Origin: an uncultured SAR86 cluster bacterium
GTDB lineage: Bacteria > Pseudomonadota > Gammaproteobacteria > Magnimaribacterales > Magnimaribacteraceae
Direction: 5' to 3'
Assembly (NCBI GenBank): GCA_902606175.1
Contig: CACLEZ010000004.1
Span: 1 to 64,000 of the forward strand
Length of the DNA stretch: 64,000 bases
The position numbers and the translations under genes are program-made. Under the pieces are notes generated by a model. It had not been told where the DNA came from. It searched no databases and saw nothing but the letters and a program-made list of their open reading frames with translations. Below, piece by piece: positions 20,038 to 29,011 of the stretch (position 1 is its first letter; every line of letters starts with the position of its first letter).

Positions 20038-20975
20038 TGCTTAGTAAGTTAAAGACCATATTCTCTACACCTAAACCTGATTTAATTTTATATGTAATAC
20101 TTTTCTTCTTTATCTCTTTCTTTATATGGGCTGCTAATGCTGAGTTAGAAGAAGTTACAAGAGGTAATGGTAAGATCATAGCTTCTAGTAAATTACAGGT
20201 AATTCAAAACTTAGAAGGTGGGATTATTAATGAAATTGCAGTAAGTACCGGAGAAAAAGTCAATAAGGGTGATTTATTAGTAAAACTTGATGAAACAAAA
20301 TTTCTAGGAGATTTAAACTCATCACAACAGCAACTAAAATCCTTAGAACAATCACTCACACTCCTTGAAGAAGAAAGGCTTATATTAGAGCCATTGGTTG
20401 ATAGTAATGTTGAGCCTCGAATTAACTTAATCAGACTTTTACAAAGGATTTCAACTGCAGAATCAGAATATCAGGCTACATTAGATCAAATACCAAACCT
20501 GCAAGACAAACTTAAAAGAACCAATGTAACTGCACCCATGGATGGAATAATCAATAGAATCCTAATTAATACGACTGGAGGGGTTGTCCAGCCAGCTAGT
20601 CCAATTCTTGAAATGATTCCCCTAAATGATGAACTAATTCTTGAGGTAGAAGTGTCTCCGATGGATATCGCCTATGTAATCAAAGGACAAAAGGCGATAG
20701 TTCAACTGAGTGCATTTGACTTTGCTATATATGGCAGCTTAGAGGGAGAAGTGCTGAATGTTAGTGCTGATACAGTGTCAAAGGATGACGGATCTACCTG
20801 GTATGTATGCTTAGTAAGCATTCCTTCGGATGGAATAACTAGCATGTCTAGAGAATTACAACTACTTCCTGGCATGCAGGCAACGGTGAATATTGTAAGT
20901 GGTAGTAAAACTATTCTAAAATATTTGCTCCAACCTGTTACCAATATAAAAAATAAAGCATTCAGAGAAAGATGA
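20037..20975 (+). CDS. HlyD family membrane fusion protein (short, 312 aa)
   Basis: GNGKIIASSKLQVIQNLEGGIINEIAVSTGEKVNKGDLLVKLDETKF; NVTAPMDGIINRILINTTGGVVQPASPILEMIP. Confidence 0.85.
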   Translation: MLSKLKTIFSTPKPDLILYVILFFFISFFIWAANAELEEVTRGNGKIIASSKLQVIQNLEGGIINEIAVSTGEKVNKGDLLVKLDETKFLGDLNSSQQQLKSLEQSLTLLEEERLILEPLVDSNVEPRINLIRLLQRISTAESEYQATLDQIPNLQDKLKRTNVTAPMDGIINRILINTTGGVVQPASPILEMIPLNDELILEVEVSPMDIAYVIKGQKAIVQLSAFDFAIYGSLEGEVLNVSADTVSKDDGSTWYVCLVSIPSDGITSMSRELQLLPGMQATVNIVSGSKTILKYLLQPVTNIKNKAFRER

Positions 20976-21928
20976 TCCAGAACTTTTGGAAATATATATT
21001 AATAATTTTTTTATTTTCGTCGAATTTAAAGAGTACAGAGTACGAAATAACAATTTTAGCTACTAATATTGCCAATTTTGGAGGAATAGGAGAATGGAGC
21101 TTTTCTGCACTTTTAGAAAGTGAAGAAGAATCCATCTTATTCGATACAGGATTTGATGAAAATACTGTTCTTCATAACGCAAACCTATTAAAAAAAGATC
21201 TGAGTAAAGTTGAAAAAGTCATACTTAGTCATTTTCATGGAGATCATACCGGTGGATTAATCAAGCTTAGAAAAACTTATATGAACTTAAATCCTCAAGC
21301 TTTTAGTGATGTTTATGTTGCAGAAGGTTTTTTCGATCAAAGATTTGATGAGCATGGTGAACTAAGAGGGTTTATAGGTGGTTTCAATAAAGTCTCTGAC
21401 TTCAAGGAAAAAGCAGAAAATTTAGGAATAAATTTTATAGTTATTGATGAAGCTTACGAATTGGCACCTAATTTAGTGCTTTCTGGTCCTGTTGAAAGAA
21501 TCTTTGAAAGGGTAGTTGTTTCTCCTGGTTTTTATTTGAAAGAAAATGGTGTGTTAGTTGATGATCTATTGAAGGATGATCAGTCTTTGGGAATTAAAAC
21601 TGATAAAGGTTGGTATATGATGTCAGGCTGTGGGCATGCAGGAATGATGAATACTGCTCATAAATTTCAACAAATTGAAAATAAAGATATTTATGGTGCA
21701 ATAGGAGGCTTTCATCTATTCAGATCTTCAGAACTAGAAATTAGCAAAACTGCTAAATCATTGAAAAAGTTTGGTCTTAAGCAATTAGTTGGTGGACATT
21801 GCACAGGTATACATGCAGCAAGGAGAATAGCCGATATAGCTTCAATTTCTAAAGATAATTTATCTCACGGAGCTATAGGAACAGTTATTACAAAAAATCT
21901 AAAAATACTCAGGAGCTCAGTTGAATAA
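20972..21928 (+). CDS. MBL-fold metallohydrolase with signal peptide
   Basis: HFHGDHTGGLIKLR metal-binding motif, further His residues in GCGHAGMMNT and GGFHLF/GGHCTG. Confidence 0.8.
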   Translation: MIQNFWKYILIIFLFSSNLKSTEYEITILATNIANFGGIGEWSFSALLESEEESILFDTGFDENTVLHNANLLKKDLSKVEKVILSHFHGDHTGGLIKLRKTYMNLNPQAFSDVYVAEGFFDQRFDEHGELRGFIGGFNKVSDFKEKAENLGINFIVIDEAYELAPNLVLSGPVERIFERVVVSPGFYLKENGVLVDDLLKDDQSLGIKTDKGWYMMSGCGHAGMMNTAHKFQQIENKDIYGAIGGFHLFRSSELEISKTAKSLKKFGLKQLVGGHCTGIHAARRIADIASISKDNLSHGAIGTVITKNLKILRSSVE

Positions 21929-22458
21929 TGATCGATAAAGATTCAATAATTTTGATTGTACAAATAATTGCCGCTTTAGGAGTAGTTGTTTCTGTCATAT
22001 ATTTAGGACTGCAAATAAGACAACAAAATATAATCACAAAAGCTCAATTCGGACATTCTCTAACTCAAAGACTTTACGATCGATATTTTCAATCTTCAAA
22101 AGATTCAGAGTATGCAGAATTCTTATCTACTGATTGGCATGCAGATAAATATGACCCAGTAGAAGGATGGAGAATAAGCATGGCAATTATGACTTATTTG
22201 GTTGATCTTTTTGATGTTTATGACAAGGTTCAAGATGGGCTTGTTGACAAAAGTCATTTAGAAACGAGGATGAGAACCTTAAAGCTTGGAGTTATGAAGA
22301 CACCAATAGCAAGGGGCGTGTGGCAACAATGGAAAGGTAACAGATCGAAAGCATTCATTGATTGGTTTGAAAGTGAAATTTATGCAGATTCAAAAGCTAA
22401 TATTGATGAAAATTTATTTAAAGAATCGGCAAATAATATGAATGTTACTCGTGATTAA
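21928..22458 (+). CDS. hypothetical membrane-anchored protein
   Basis: 176 aa ORF, N-terminal TM IILIVQIIAALGVVVSVIYLGLQI, start overlaps upstream stop. Confidence 0.6.
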   Translation: MIDKDSIILIVQIIAALGVVVSVIYLGLQIRQQNIITKAQFGHSLTQRLYDRYFQSSKDSEYAEFLSTDWHADKYDPVEGWRISMAIMTYLVDLFDVYDKVQDGLVDKSHLETRMRTLKLGVMKTPIARGVWQQWKGNRSKAFIDWFESEIYADSKANIDENLFKESANNMNVTRD

Positions 22459-22485
22459 TGATTAATAAGAAACAAGGATAAAAAT

Positions 22486-24066
22486 ATGACTAAATATTTA
22501 TGCAATATTGTAATTTTTTTAACACTTTTTAGCTGTGGAAACTCTAATGATAAAAATATTGAATTATTCGTTTCAGGTGCACAAATAGCTGGAGTTAATG
22601 GTATGCATTTTGGACCTGATGGCCTTCTCTATGCTGCCTCTGTAATCGGTTCAGATATTTCTCTCGTTGATACAGAAACTAAAAAAATTATAAGAAGATA
22701 CGATCTTTCCGATGGAGTCATTGGACCGGATGATGTTGCGTTTAATTCTAAAGGTGAATTTTATTGGACATCGATACTTACAGGAGAAGTAGCTGGTTTT
22801 GATGAAAATGGATTAAAAGTTATAGCAGGTAATCCTGGACCTGGCGTTAACCCAATTACATTTTCTGATGATGATAGATTGTTTGTTGCGCAATGTTTCT
22901 TCGACAATGGTTTATTTGAGATGGATCCCTCGGGACAAACCGCTCCTAGAGTTATTAAAGAAGAGATTGGAGAATTTTGTGGTCTAAATGGTATGGATTG
23001 GGGTCCTGATGGAAGACTTTATGGACCTAGATGGTTCAATAATGAAATAGTCAGTGTAAACGTAGATACAGCCGAGATCAGAAAGGAAGTAGAGGGGTTA
23101 AATGTCCCTGCTGCAGTTAACTTTAACTCTAAAGGTGAGCTCTTTATTTTGGATACTGGTGATGGAAAAGTCATAAAAGTTGTCGATGGCATCAAATCTG
23201 ATTATGCACTTGTTGAACTCGGCCTAGATAATCTAGCCATTGATTCCAATGATGACGTATTTGTATCAAGTTACTCTGAAGGAAGTATTTTAAAAGTGTC
23301 TCCTGATGGCATTGAAGAAGTTTTACCTGGTGGCATTTCACATGCAGGTGGCATTGCTATTTTGGGTAATGATCTTATTGTTGCTGACATACAATCTGTA
23401 AAAGCATACAACTTAATAGATGGCTCTGAATCATGGAATTATAAAAATGTATTTAGAATTTCTCCTCATGGTGCAAATACATCAGTCTCAACTTTCGATG
23501 ATTATGTAATATTATCTAGCTGGTTAGATAACCACGTAAAAATTATGAGACCAGATACCGGTGAAATTTTAGAAAGTCTTGATGGTCTAAATATACCGGT
23601 TTCAGCAACTAAATATGGAGACCGAGTAGCAGTAGCTTTACAGGGTAATAAATCAATTACTTTATTTAATGTCCAAAATGGAGAAGGGGAGATCTTAGCA
23701 GACGGATTCGTGGCCCCCACTCATGTAATAAACTATGAAGAAGACTTACTTGTTTCGGATAGATCAAAGGGGCAGATAATACGTGTTAATGGAGAAGGGG
23801 CTCAAGAGGTAATAGTTGATGGTCTAGATTCTCCTGAAGGAATTGCAATAAAAGATAATTCCATCTATATTTTTGAAGGCAATACCGGTCAAATAAAACA
23901 ATTTACTGAGGGCAGGATTAAAGTCATAGCTGAAGTCATGCCGGGAAGTCCTGTTCAATCAGAACTCCAACCTCCTTCAATGGTATTCAATGGCTTAGCC
24001 ATTAAGGATAACTATCTATATATATCTGGTGAACTAGAGAGGTCCTTATTCCGTCTGGCTCTTTAG
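22486..24066 (+). CDS. SMP-30/NHL-like beta-propeller lipoprotein
   Basis: N-terminal lipobox LFSCGNSN; repeated GPDGLLYAAS, NSKGEFYW, GPDGRLYGPRW, NSKGELFILDTGDG blades. Confidence 0.7.
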   Translation: MTKYLCNIVIFLTLFSCGNSNDKNIELFVSGAQIAGVNGMHFGPDGLLYAASVIGSDISLVDTETKKIIRRYDLSDGVIGPDDVAFNSKGEFYWTSILTGEVAGFDENGLKVIAGNPGPGVNPITFSDDDRLFVAQCFFDNGLFEMDPSGQTAPRVIKEEIGEFCGLNGMDWGPDGRLYGPRWFNNEIVSVNVDTAEIRKEVEGLNVPAAVNFNSKGELFILDTGDGKVIKVVDGIKSDYALVELGLDNLAIDSNDDVFVSSYSEGSILKVSPDGIEEVLPGGISHAGGIAILGNDLIVADIQSVKAYNLIDGSESWNYKNVFRISPHGANTSVSTFDDYVILSSWLDNHVKIMRPDTGEILESLDGLNIPVSATKYGDRVAVALQGNKSITLFNVQNGEGEILADGFVAPTHVINYEEDLLVSDRSKGQIIRVNGEGAQEVIVDGLDSPEGIAIKDNSIYIFEGNTGQIKQFTEGRIKVIAEVMPGSPVQSELQPPSMVFNGLAIKDNYLYISGELERSLFRLAL

Positions 24067-24143
24067 AAATTGCACAAATAAGTAACATAAAAATTTGTGA
24101 CAAAATTATCAAAATAAATTATCTTATAACTAAGGAGAATTAT

Positions 24144-24839
24144 ATGAAAACAATTAAAAATATAACGATAGCGGTACTATTAAGCTTTTCTACTTTCACT
24201 TTTTCAGATGTTGTCGAAGTGTTCACATGGAAAGCTAATCCAGGTAAAGACGCTGAGTTAATTCAAGCATTTAGAGAGGCCGCTGAAATTCATGAAAAAG
24301 AAGGAGCGGTTGTTGCGATTGAGGCAATGAATGTGGGTGAGACTCAAGGAACCTATCAGTATGTATTAAGATGGGATAATGCAATTGAATGGGGTAAATC
24401 TAAAGATAAGATAAATACATCGCCAGAATGGGTAGCTTTTGGTCAAAAATATGCTCCAGGTTCACTTGGCGAAATGGTTTCAAGTCTTTCCGGAGGGAAC
24501 TTAGATACTTCAGTCAAAGCTTCTGATTTTTCAGACCCATTTGTTTATTCTGTAAATGTATGGGATCCATCACCTGGTAAAACTCAAGAACTAATTTCTA
24601 ATTTCATGATGGCAAAGTCCATAATAGAAGAAACTGGTGCTAGAGTTGAAATTTATTCTGAGGGTACAGGCGGTACTGGTAAATTCCATTATGTTTTACT
24701 TTATGAAAATTGGACCAAAATGGGTGAAAGCTTTGCAGCATTAGGATCGAGTGAAGAATGGGCTGCTTTTCAAGCGTCTACTGCTCAAGGAAATAGTGGA
24801 ACTCTTGTTGGGTCTCACTCTGGACAGGTTATAAATTAA
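24144..24839 (+). CDS. secreted protein with two dimeric alpha/beta-barrel-like halves (paralog 1)
   Basis: Signal peptide; DVVEVFTWKANPGKDAELIQAF and VYSVNVWDPSPGKTQELISNF internal duplication; paralogous to next ORF. Confidence 0.6.
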   Translation: MKTIKNITIAVLLSFSTFTFSDVVEVFTWKANPGKDAELIQAFREAAEIHEKEGAVVAIEAMNVGETQGTYQYVLRWDNAIEWGKSKDKINTSPEWVAFGQKYAPGSLGEMVSSLSGGNLDTSVKASDFSDPFVYSVNVWDPSPGKTQELISNFMMAKSIIEETGARVEIYSEGTGGTGKFHYVLLYENWTKMGESFAALGSSEEWAAFQASTAQGNSGTLVGSHSGQVIN

Positions 24840-24849
24840 GGATAAATAT

Positions 24850-25542
24850 ATGAATTATACAAAGAAAATATTACTCAGCTTTTCTTTCATCTTTTCACTT
24901 AGTGCCTATTCTGAAATCGCGGAAGTTTATAGCTGGAAGGCAGATCCTGGTGAAGGAGCCAGCATGATTGAAACTATGGTTGAAGCTGCATCAATCCAAA
25001 GAGAAATGGGCGCACATGTAACAATCAATCAATTGGATGTTGGTTCCCAGAATCAAATAGATTATGTCATTCGTTTTGATTCAACTGCAGAATGGGGTTC
25101 ATACAGGGACTCTTTACAAGCCAGTGAAAAATGGAATGAATTTTGGAACAGAGTAGGTGAAGATCCAAATGGTGAACTTGAATTAAGTTTTGCTGCAATT
25201 AATCTAGATGCTAATGAAAAAGCTTCTAGCTTTCCTAACTCTGGAGTCTACGGCGTTTGGGTCTGGGATGTCGCTGCTGGTAAATTACCTGAAGTTTTAG
25301 AAAATTTTGCTCAAGCAAAAGTAATTCATGAAAAACTTGGTGCCAGAATTGAATATTATTCTGAAGGTTTAGGATTGCCAAATACTCTACATTATGTAGC
25401 TCTTTTTGATGATTGGTCACAAATGGCTGACTTTTTAAGTAAAGCAGCAACAGATCAAGAATTATTAAGCTTCCAAGCTGGAGTTAGTCCAGACTCAGCA
25501 ACACTTGCTAGACAAATAACTGGAAGAACACTTCCTTTATAG
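24850..25542 (+). CDS. secreted protein with two dimeric alpha/beta-barrel-like halves (paralog 2)
   Basis: Signal peptide; EIAEVYSWKADPGEGASMIETM / VYGVWVWDVAAGKLPEVLENF aligned with paralog 1. Confidence 0.6.
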   Translation: MNYTKKILLSFSFIFSLSAYSEIAEVYSWKADPGEGASMIETMVEAASIQREMGAHVTINQLDVGSQNQIDYVIRFDSTAEWGSYRDSLQASEKWNEFWNRVGEDPNGELELSFAAINLDANEKASSFPNSGVYGVWVWDVAAGKLPEVLENFAQAKVIHEKLGARIEYYSEGLGLPNTLHYVALFDDWSQMADFLSKAATDQELLSFQAGVSPDSATLARQITGRTLPL

Positions 25543-25557
25543 GAAGGGTTAATAGAT

Positions 25558-25588
25558 AAAAAAGGTTCCTTTCGGAGCCTTTTTTTTA
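25558..25588 (+). terminator. intrinsic terminator
   Basis: AAAGGTTCC TTTC GGAGCCTTT hairpin followed by T run, between convergent genes. Confidence 0.8.
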
Positions 25589-25599
25589 TACTTTGCTTT

Positions 25600-26157
25600 T
25601 CAGTAAACTCTTTTAAGCTCAGCGACATTTGTTGTAGGAGATCCATCTAACATAACGGTATTTTGAAAAGTTATAGAATCATTATTATTCATAACCCATT
25701 TCATATTTGTTACAAAGCTTTCGTGATCTGCATGAAGGTCTGCTTTAGATTTATCTAATTTAAACGTCATAGTATCTGGAGATAGACTTTCAACTTCAAA
25801 AACAGGCTCTGTTCCTAGGCCACAATAGTGTCTTATAACAAGCTCTCCATCGTCATCGCTGTATGTTGTAAGCATTTGGACTCCGTCTTCAAGAAGAGTC
25901 TCAGTTATAGTATTGCCTCCCGAGGTAAGAGCAAATTCATAGGAAACATCTATCACAGCCCCATTTAGTCCTTGAACCATTGTTCCCTTCCATTTACCCA
26001 ATTTTTTCTTTACTTGCTCAAAAGCTTCACTTTTTTTATCGGATGCCATTTCTACATCACCAATCTTTACTGCATCGTCAGCAAAAAGAGAGAAAGAATA
26101 TAAAAGAGTGATAAGCAAAGAAATTGTTTTCATTTTATTTTTCATTTGTTTCCTCAT
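25600..26157 (-). CDS. secreted hypothetical protein
   Basis: 185 aa with signal peptide (ISLLITLLYSFSLFA); KKLGKWKGTMVQGLNGAVIDVSYEFALTSGGNTITETL. Confidence 0.6.
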   Translation of the reverse strand: MRKQMKNKMKTISLLITLLYSFSLFADDAVKIGDVEMASDKKSEAFEQVKKKLGKWKGTMVQGLNGAVIDVSYEFALTSGGNTITETLLEDGVQMLTTYSDDDGELVIRHYCGLGTEPVFEVESLSPDTMTFKLDKSKADLHADHESFVTNMKWVMNNNDSITFQNTVMLDGSPTTNVAELKRVY

Positions 26158-26257
26158 TAATTAAAACCTACCTATAATTTATAACATCTTCCAATAATTG
26201 CAATAAAACTTACATTCTTTATTATTAGTTAAAAGCTATAAAAAGCAGGGGAGATAA

Positions 26258-26806
26258 ATGAGTAAAAGTATACCTATTAATAATATCCATCACGTAGCCT
26301 TCAGATGCAGAGATGCTGAGCAAACAAGATGGTTCTACGAAGATGTTTTAGGTCTTAAATTAGCTGCAGCTATGTCATTTGATAATTTATCTGGAACCGA
26401 TAAAAAAATTGAGTATATGCATATTTTCTTTGAGATGGTAGATGGTAATTACATCGCATTCTTTGATGACCCTTACAATGCCCCAGAAGATTTTTTTGTA
26501 GATATGAATGGTTTTGATAGTCATGTAGCAGTAGAAGTTAAGTCTATGGAGCATTTAAAGGCGATTGAATCAAAGTTAGATTCTATAGGCTGGGATTCTT
26601 TTACAATTAACCATGAATTTGTTACTTCACTCTATATATTCGATCCCAATGGAATTCAACTTGAATTTACAACTAGAGCCTCCGACCATGAGAAGATTAT
26701 GGCAGAAGATGCAGCCAAGGCTCATCAAGAAATAAAAGCCTGGACAAGTAGAACCAGAGAAATGAAGGTAAAGAAATTTGGTGAAGAGTCTTTAACTAAG
26801 AAATGA
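26258..26806 (+). CDS. VOC family (glyoxalase/extradiol dioxygenase-like) protein
   Basis: NNIHHVAFRCRDAEQTRWFYEDVLGLKLA ... YIFDPNGIQLEFTTR. Confidence 0.85.
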   Translation: MSKSIPINNIHHVAFRCRDAEQTRWFYEDVLGLKLAAAMSFDNLSGTDKKIEYMHIFFEMVDGNYIAFFDDPYNAPEDFFVDMNGFDSHVAVEVKSMEHLKAIESKLDSIGWDSFTINHEFVTSLYIFDPNGIQLEFTTRASDHEKIMAEDAAKAHQEIKAWTSRTREMKVKKFGEESLTKK

Positions 26807-27972
26807 CTGATAAAAATTTCAAGTATAAAAGAATTCCAATAATAATTACCTTTCAAGAGGTCTCTCAATACAAAGATACTTATGCAGGCGAAATAGGAAC
26901 TATTGCTCTTACAGCTCATCTATTGAAGCCAGAAAATTCTAGAGGTAAGACTGCCGTAGTGTTTATGCATCCTACAGGTGGAGGCAGTTATTTGCCGATG
27001 CTCAATTCATTGGCACGCCATGGTATAGACACAGTTTGGTGCGATAGCAGATATAGAGGTACTGACTCAGCATTAATTATGGAAAAGGTTTTAATCGATC
27101 TAGGAAACTGCATAAAGCATCTTAAAGATGTTTATGGTTATGAAAAAATCATATTGGGTGGATGGAGTGGGGGAGGTTCATTGTCGTTGTTCTATCAGTC
27201 TCAAGCAGAAAAACCGAGTATAACAGAAACCCCTGCAGGAGATTTAATTGATATAGTGTCTGAAAAATTCATTCCTGCGGATGCTGTTATGCTAATCGCT
27301 GCTCACGAATCTAGACATAGAACATTTACAGAGTGGTTAGATGGATCAGTTATTGATGAAAATAATCCTGAACTAAGACAGATAGATTTAGACATTTACG
27401 ATGCAAATAATCCCAATCAACCTCAATATACTGGTAATTTCATAGAGATTTATAGAGATGCTCAGATATCTAGGAACCGAAAGATAACTAATTGGGTACT
27501 AGATAAATTACATGAGTTCAAGAAAAAGGGATATGAAAATAGAGAATATGGATTTGTAGTTCACAGAACTATGGCAGATCCAAAATGGTTAGATCCCTCA
27601 ATTGATCCTAACGGCAGAAAGCCTAACTGGTGTTTTCTGGGAGAACCTGAAGTGGTAAATAATAGTCCTATTGGTTTGGCAAGATATTGTTCCCTAAGGA
27701 GCTGGTTGTCTCAATGGAGTTATGACTATGCAAGAGGTGATGGTCTAAGTTGTGCTAAAGAAATAACCGTTCCATGCCTTGTGATAGGTAATACTGATGA
27801 TGACGGAATAACTCCTACACATACAAACAATCTATTCGAGGCAATCGGCCACTCCAATAAACGATTAGATTGGATACAAGGTGCTAATCATTATTACTTT
27901 GGTCAACCTGAAAAATCGAACGAATCTGCACAAACTTGTAAAACATGGCTTGATGAACAAAGACTAATTTAA
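26803..27972 (+). CDS. alpha/beta hydrolase
   Basis: HPTGGGSYLPMLNSLARHGIDTVWCDSRYRGTDS; GGWSGGGSLSL nucleophile elbow; GANHYYFGQ C-terminal His. Confidence 0.75.
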   Translation: MTDKNFKYKRIPIIITFQEVSQYKDTYAGEIGTIALTAHLLKPENSRGKTAVVFMHPTGGGSYLPMLNSLARHGIDTVWCDSRYRGTDSALIMEKVLIDLGNCIKHLKDVYGYEKIILGGWSGGGSLSLFYQSQAEKPSITETPAGDLIDIVSEKFIPADAVMLIAAHESRHRTFTEWLDGSVIDENNPELRQIDLDIYDANNPNQPQYTGNFIEIYRDAQISRNRKITNWVLDKLHEFKKKGYENREYGFVVHRTMADPKWLDPSIDPNGRKPNWCFLGEPEVVNNSPIGLARYCSLRSWLSQWSYDYARGDGLSCAKEITVPCLVIGNTDDDGITPTHTNNLFEAIGHSNKRLDWIQGANHYYFGQPEKSNESAQTCKTWLDEQRLI

Positions 27973-28838
27973 TGGACTTAATTACTATCAATGAAGTGGG
28001 TCCAAGAGATGGCTTGCAAAATATCAAGAAAATTTTGACGGTAGGAGAGAGATTTCAGCTAATAAGATCTCTAGAAGAAACAGGAATTAAATTAATTGAA
28101 ATTGGGAGTTTTGTTAGTAAAAATGCTGTCCCTGCAATGCAGAATACCGGCGAATTAATTAATAAACTCAGTAATATAAATAACTATTCAGTACTGATTC
28201 CTAATAAAAAAGGATTTATAGAGGCCAAGAATTTTGGTGTGAAAGAGATCTGTACTGTTTTATGTGTTACTGACAGTATGAATCTTAAAAATATTAATCA
28301 GCCTGTGAATCAAACTATAAAGAATTTAAAGGATATATTTAGAGAATCACACGAAAGTAATATATATTCTAAATGTTACGTTTCAGTCGCTTTTCATTGT
28401 CCATATGAAGGAAGAGTTGATGCCTCGTACGTAGAAGAAATAGTTGGAATTCTATTAGATTATCAAGTCAAGGAAATAGTAATTGCAGATACGATTGGTG
28501 CTGCTAATCCTAAAGAGGTAAGTTCTTTGCTATCGGCGCTTACTAATATCTATAAAGATGCTAAGTTTTCTTGTCATTTTCATGATACGAATGCATTAGG
28601 GCTAGCAAATGTTTTTGCAAGTATAGAGTCAGGAATAAATAAATTTGATTCTTGTATTGGTGGTTTAGGTGGATGTCCCTTTGCTCCAAATTCTTCTGGC
28701 AATCTAGCCACTGAAGATCTTGTTGGAATGTTGGAAATGATGAATATAAATACTGGTGTTAATCTAGATAAATTATTATCTGCAAGAGAAGTAGCAGTAA
28801 ATCTAACTGGCTTATCCCTTAAAGGGCGAATGTTTTAG
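27972..28838 (+). CDS. hydroxymethylglutaryl-CoA lyase-like protein
   Basis: NEVGPRDGLQN start, CHFHDTNALGLANV, GGLGGCPFAPNSSGNLATEDLV signature. Confidence 0.85.
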   Translation: MDLITINEVGPRDGLQNIKKILTVGERFQLIRSLEETGIKLIEIGSFVSKNAVPAMQNTGELINKLSNINNYSVLIPNKKGFIEAKNFGVKEICTVLCVTDSMNLKNINQPVNQTIKNLKDIFRESHESNIYSKCYVSVAFHCPYEGRVDASYVEEIVGILLDYQVKEIVIADTIGAANPKEVSSLLSALTNIYKDAKFSCHFHDTNALGLANVFASIESGINKFDSCIGGLGGCPFAPNSSGNLATEDLVGMLEMMNINTGVNLDKLLSAREVAVNLTGLSLKGRMF

Positions 28839-28983
28839 TCTTACCTTTTTCGTGTTATTTCATTGTTTTAATATTAAAGCCTAAAGAAAAAGTAAAATCC
28901 TAGATATAGGTGACGTAGATCTCTAAAACACTATATTAAGTTATTATATGTTCGTATAATATATATTATGTTAAATTAAATAT

Positions 28984-28992
28984 TTATCCACA
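28984..28992 (+). other. perfect DnaA-box 9-mer TTATCCACA
   Basis: Exact sequence in an AT-rich intergenic region. Confidence 0.3.
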
Positions 28993-29011
28993 GATTTATT
29001 AAAAGGTTTTA

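Noticed and set aside
20972-24066. MBL-fold protein, membrane protein and beta-propeller as part of the T1SS system
   Set aside because: Adjacency and overlaps suggest co-transcription, but nothing in their sequences points to secretion; not claimed as system components.
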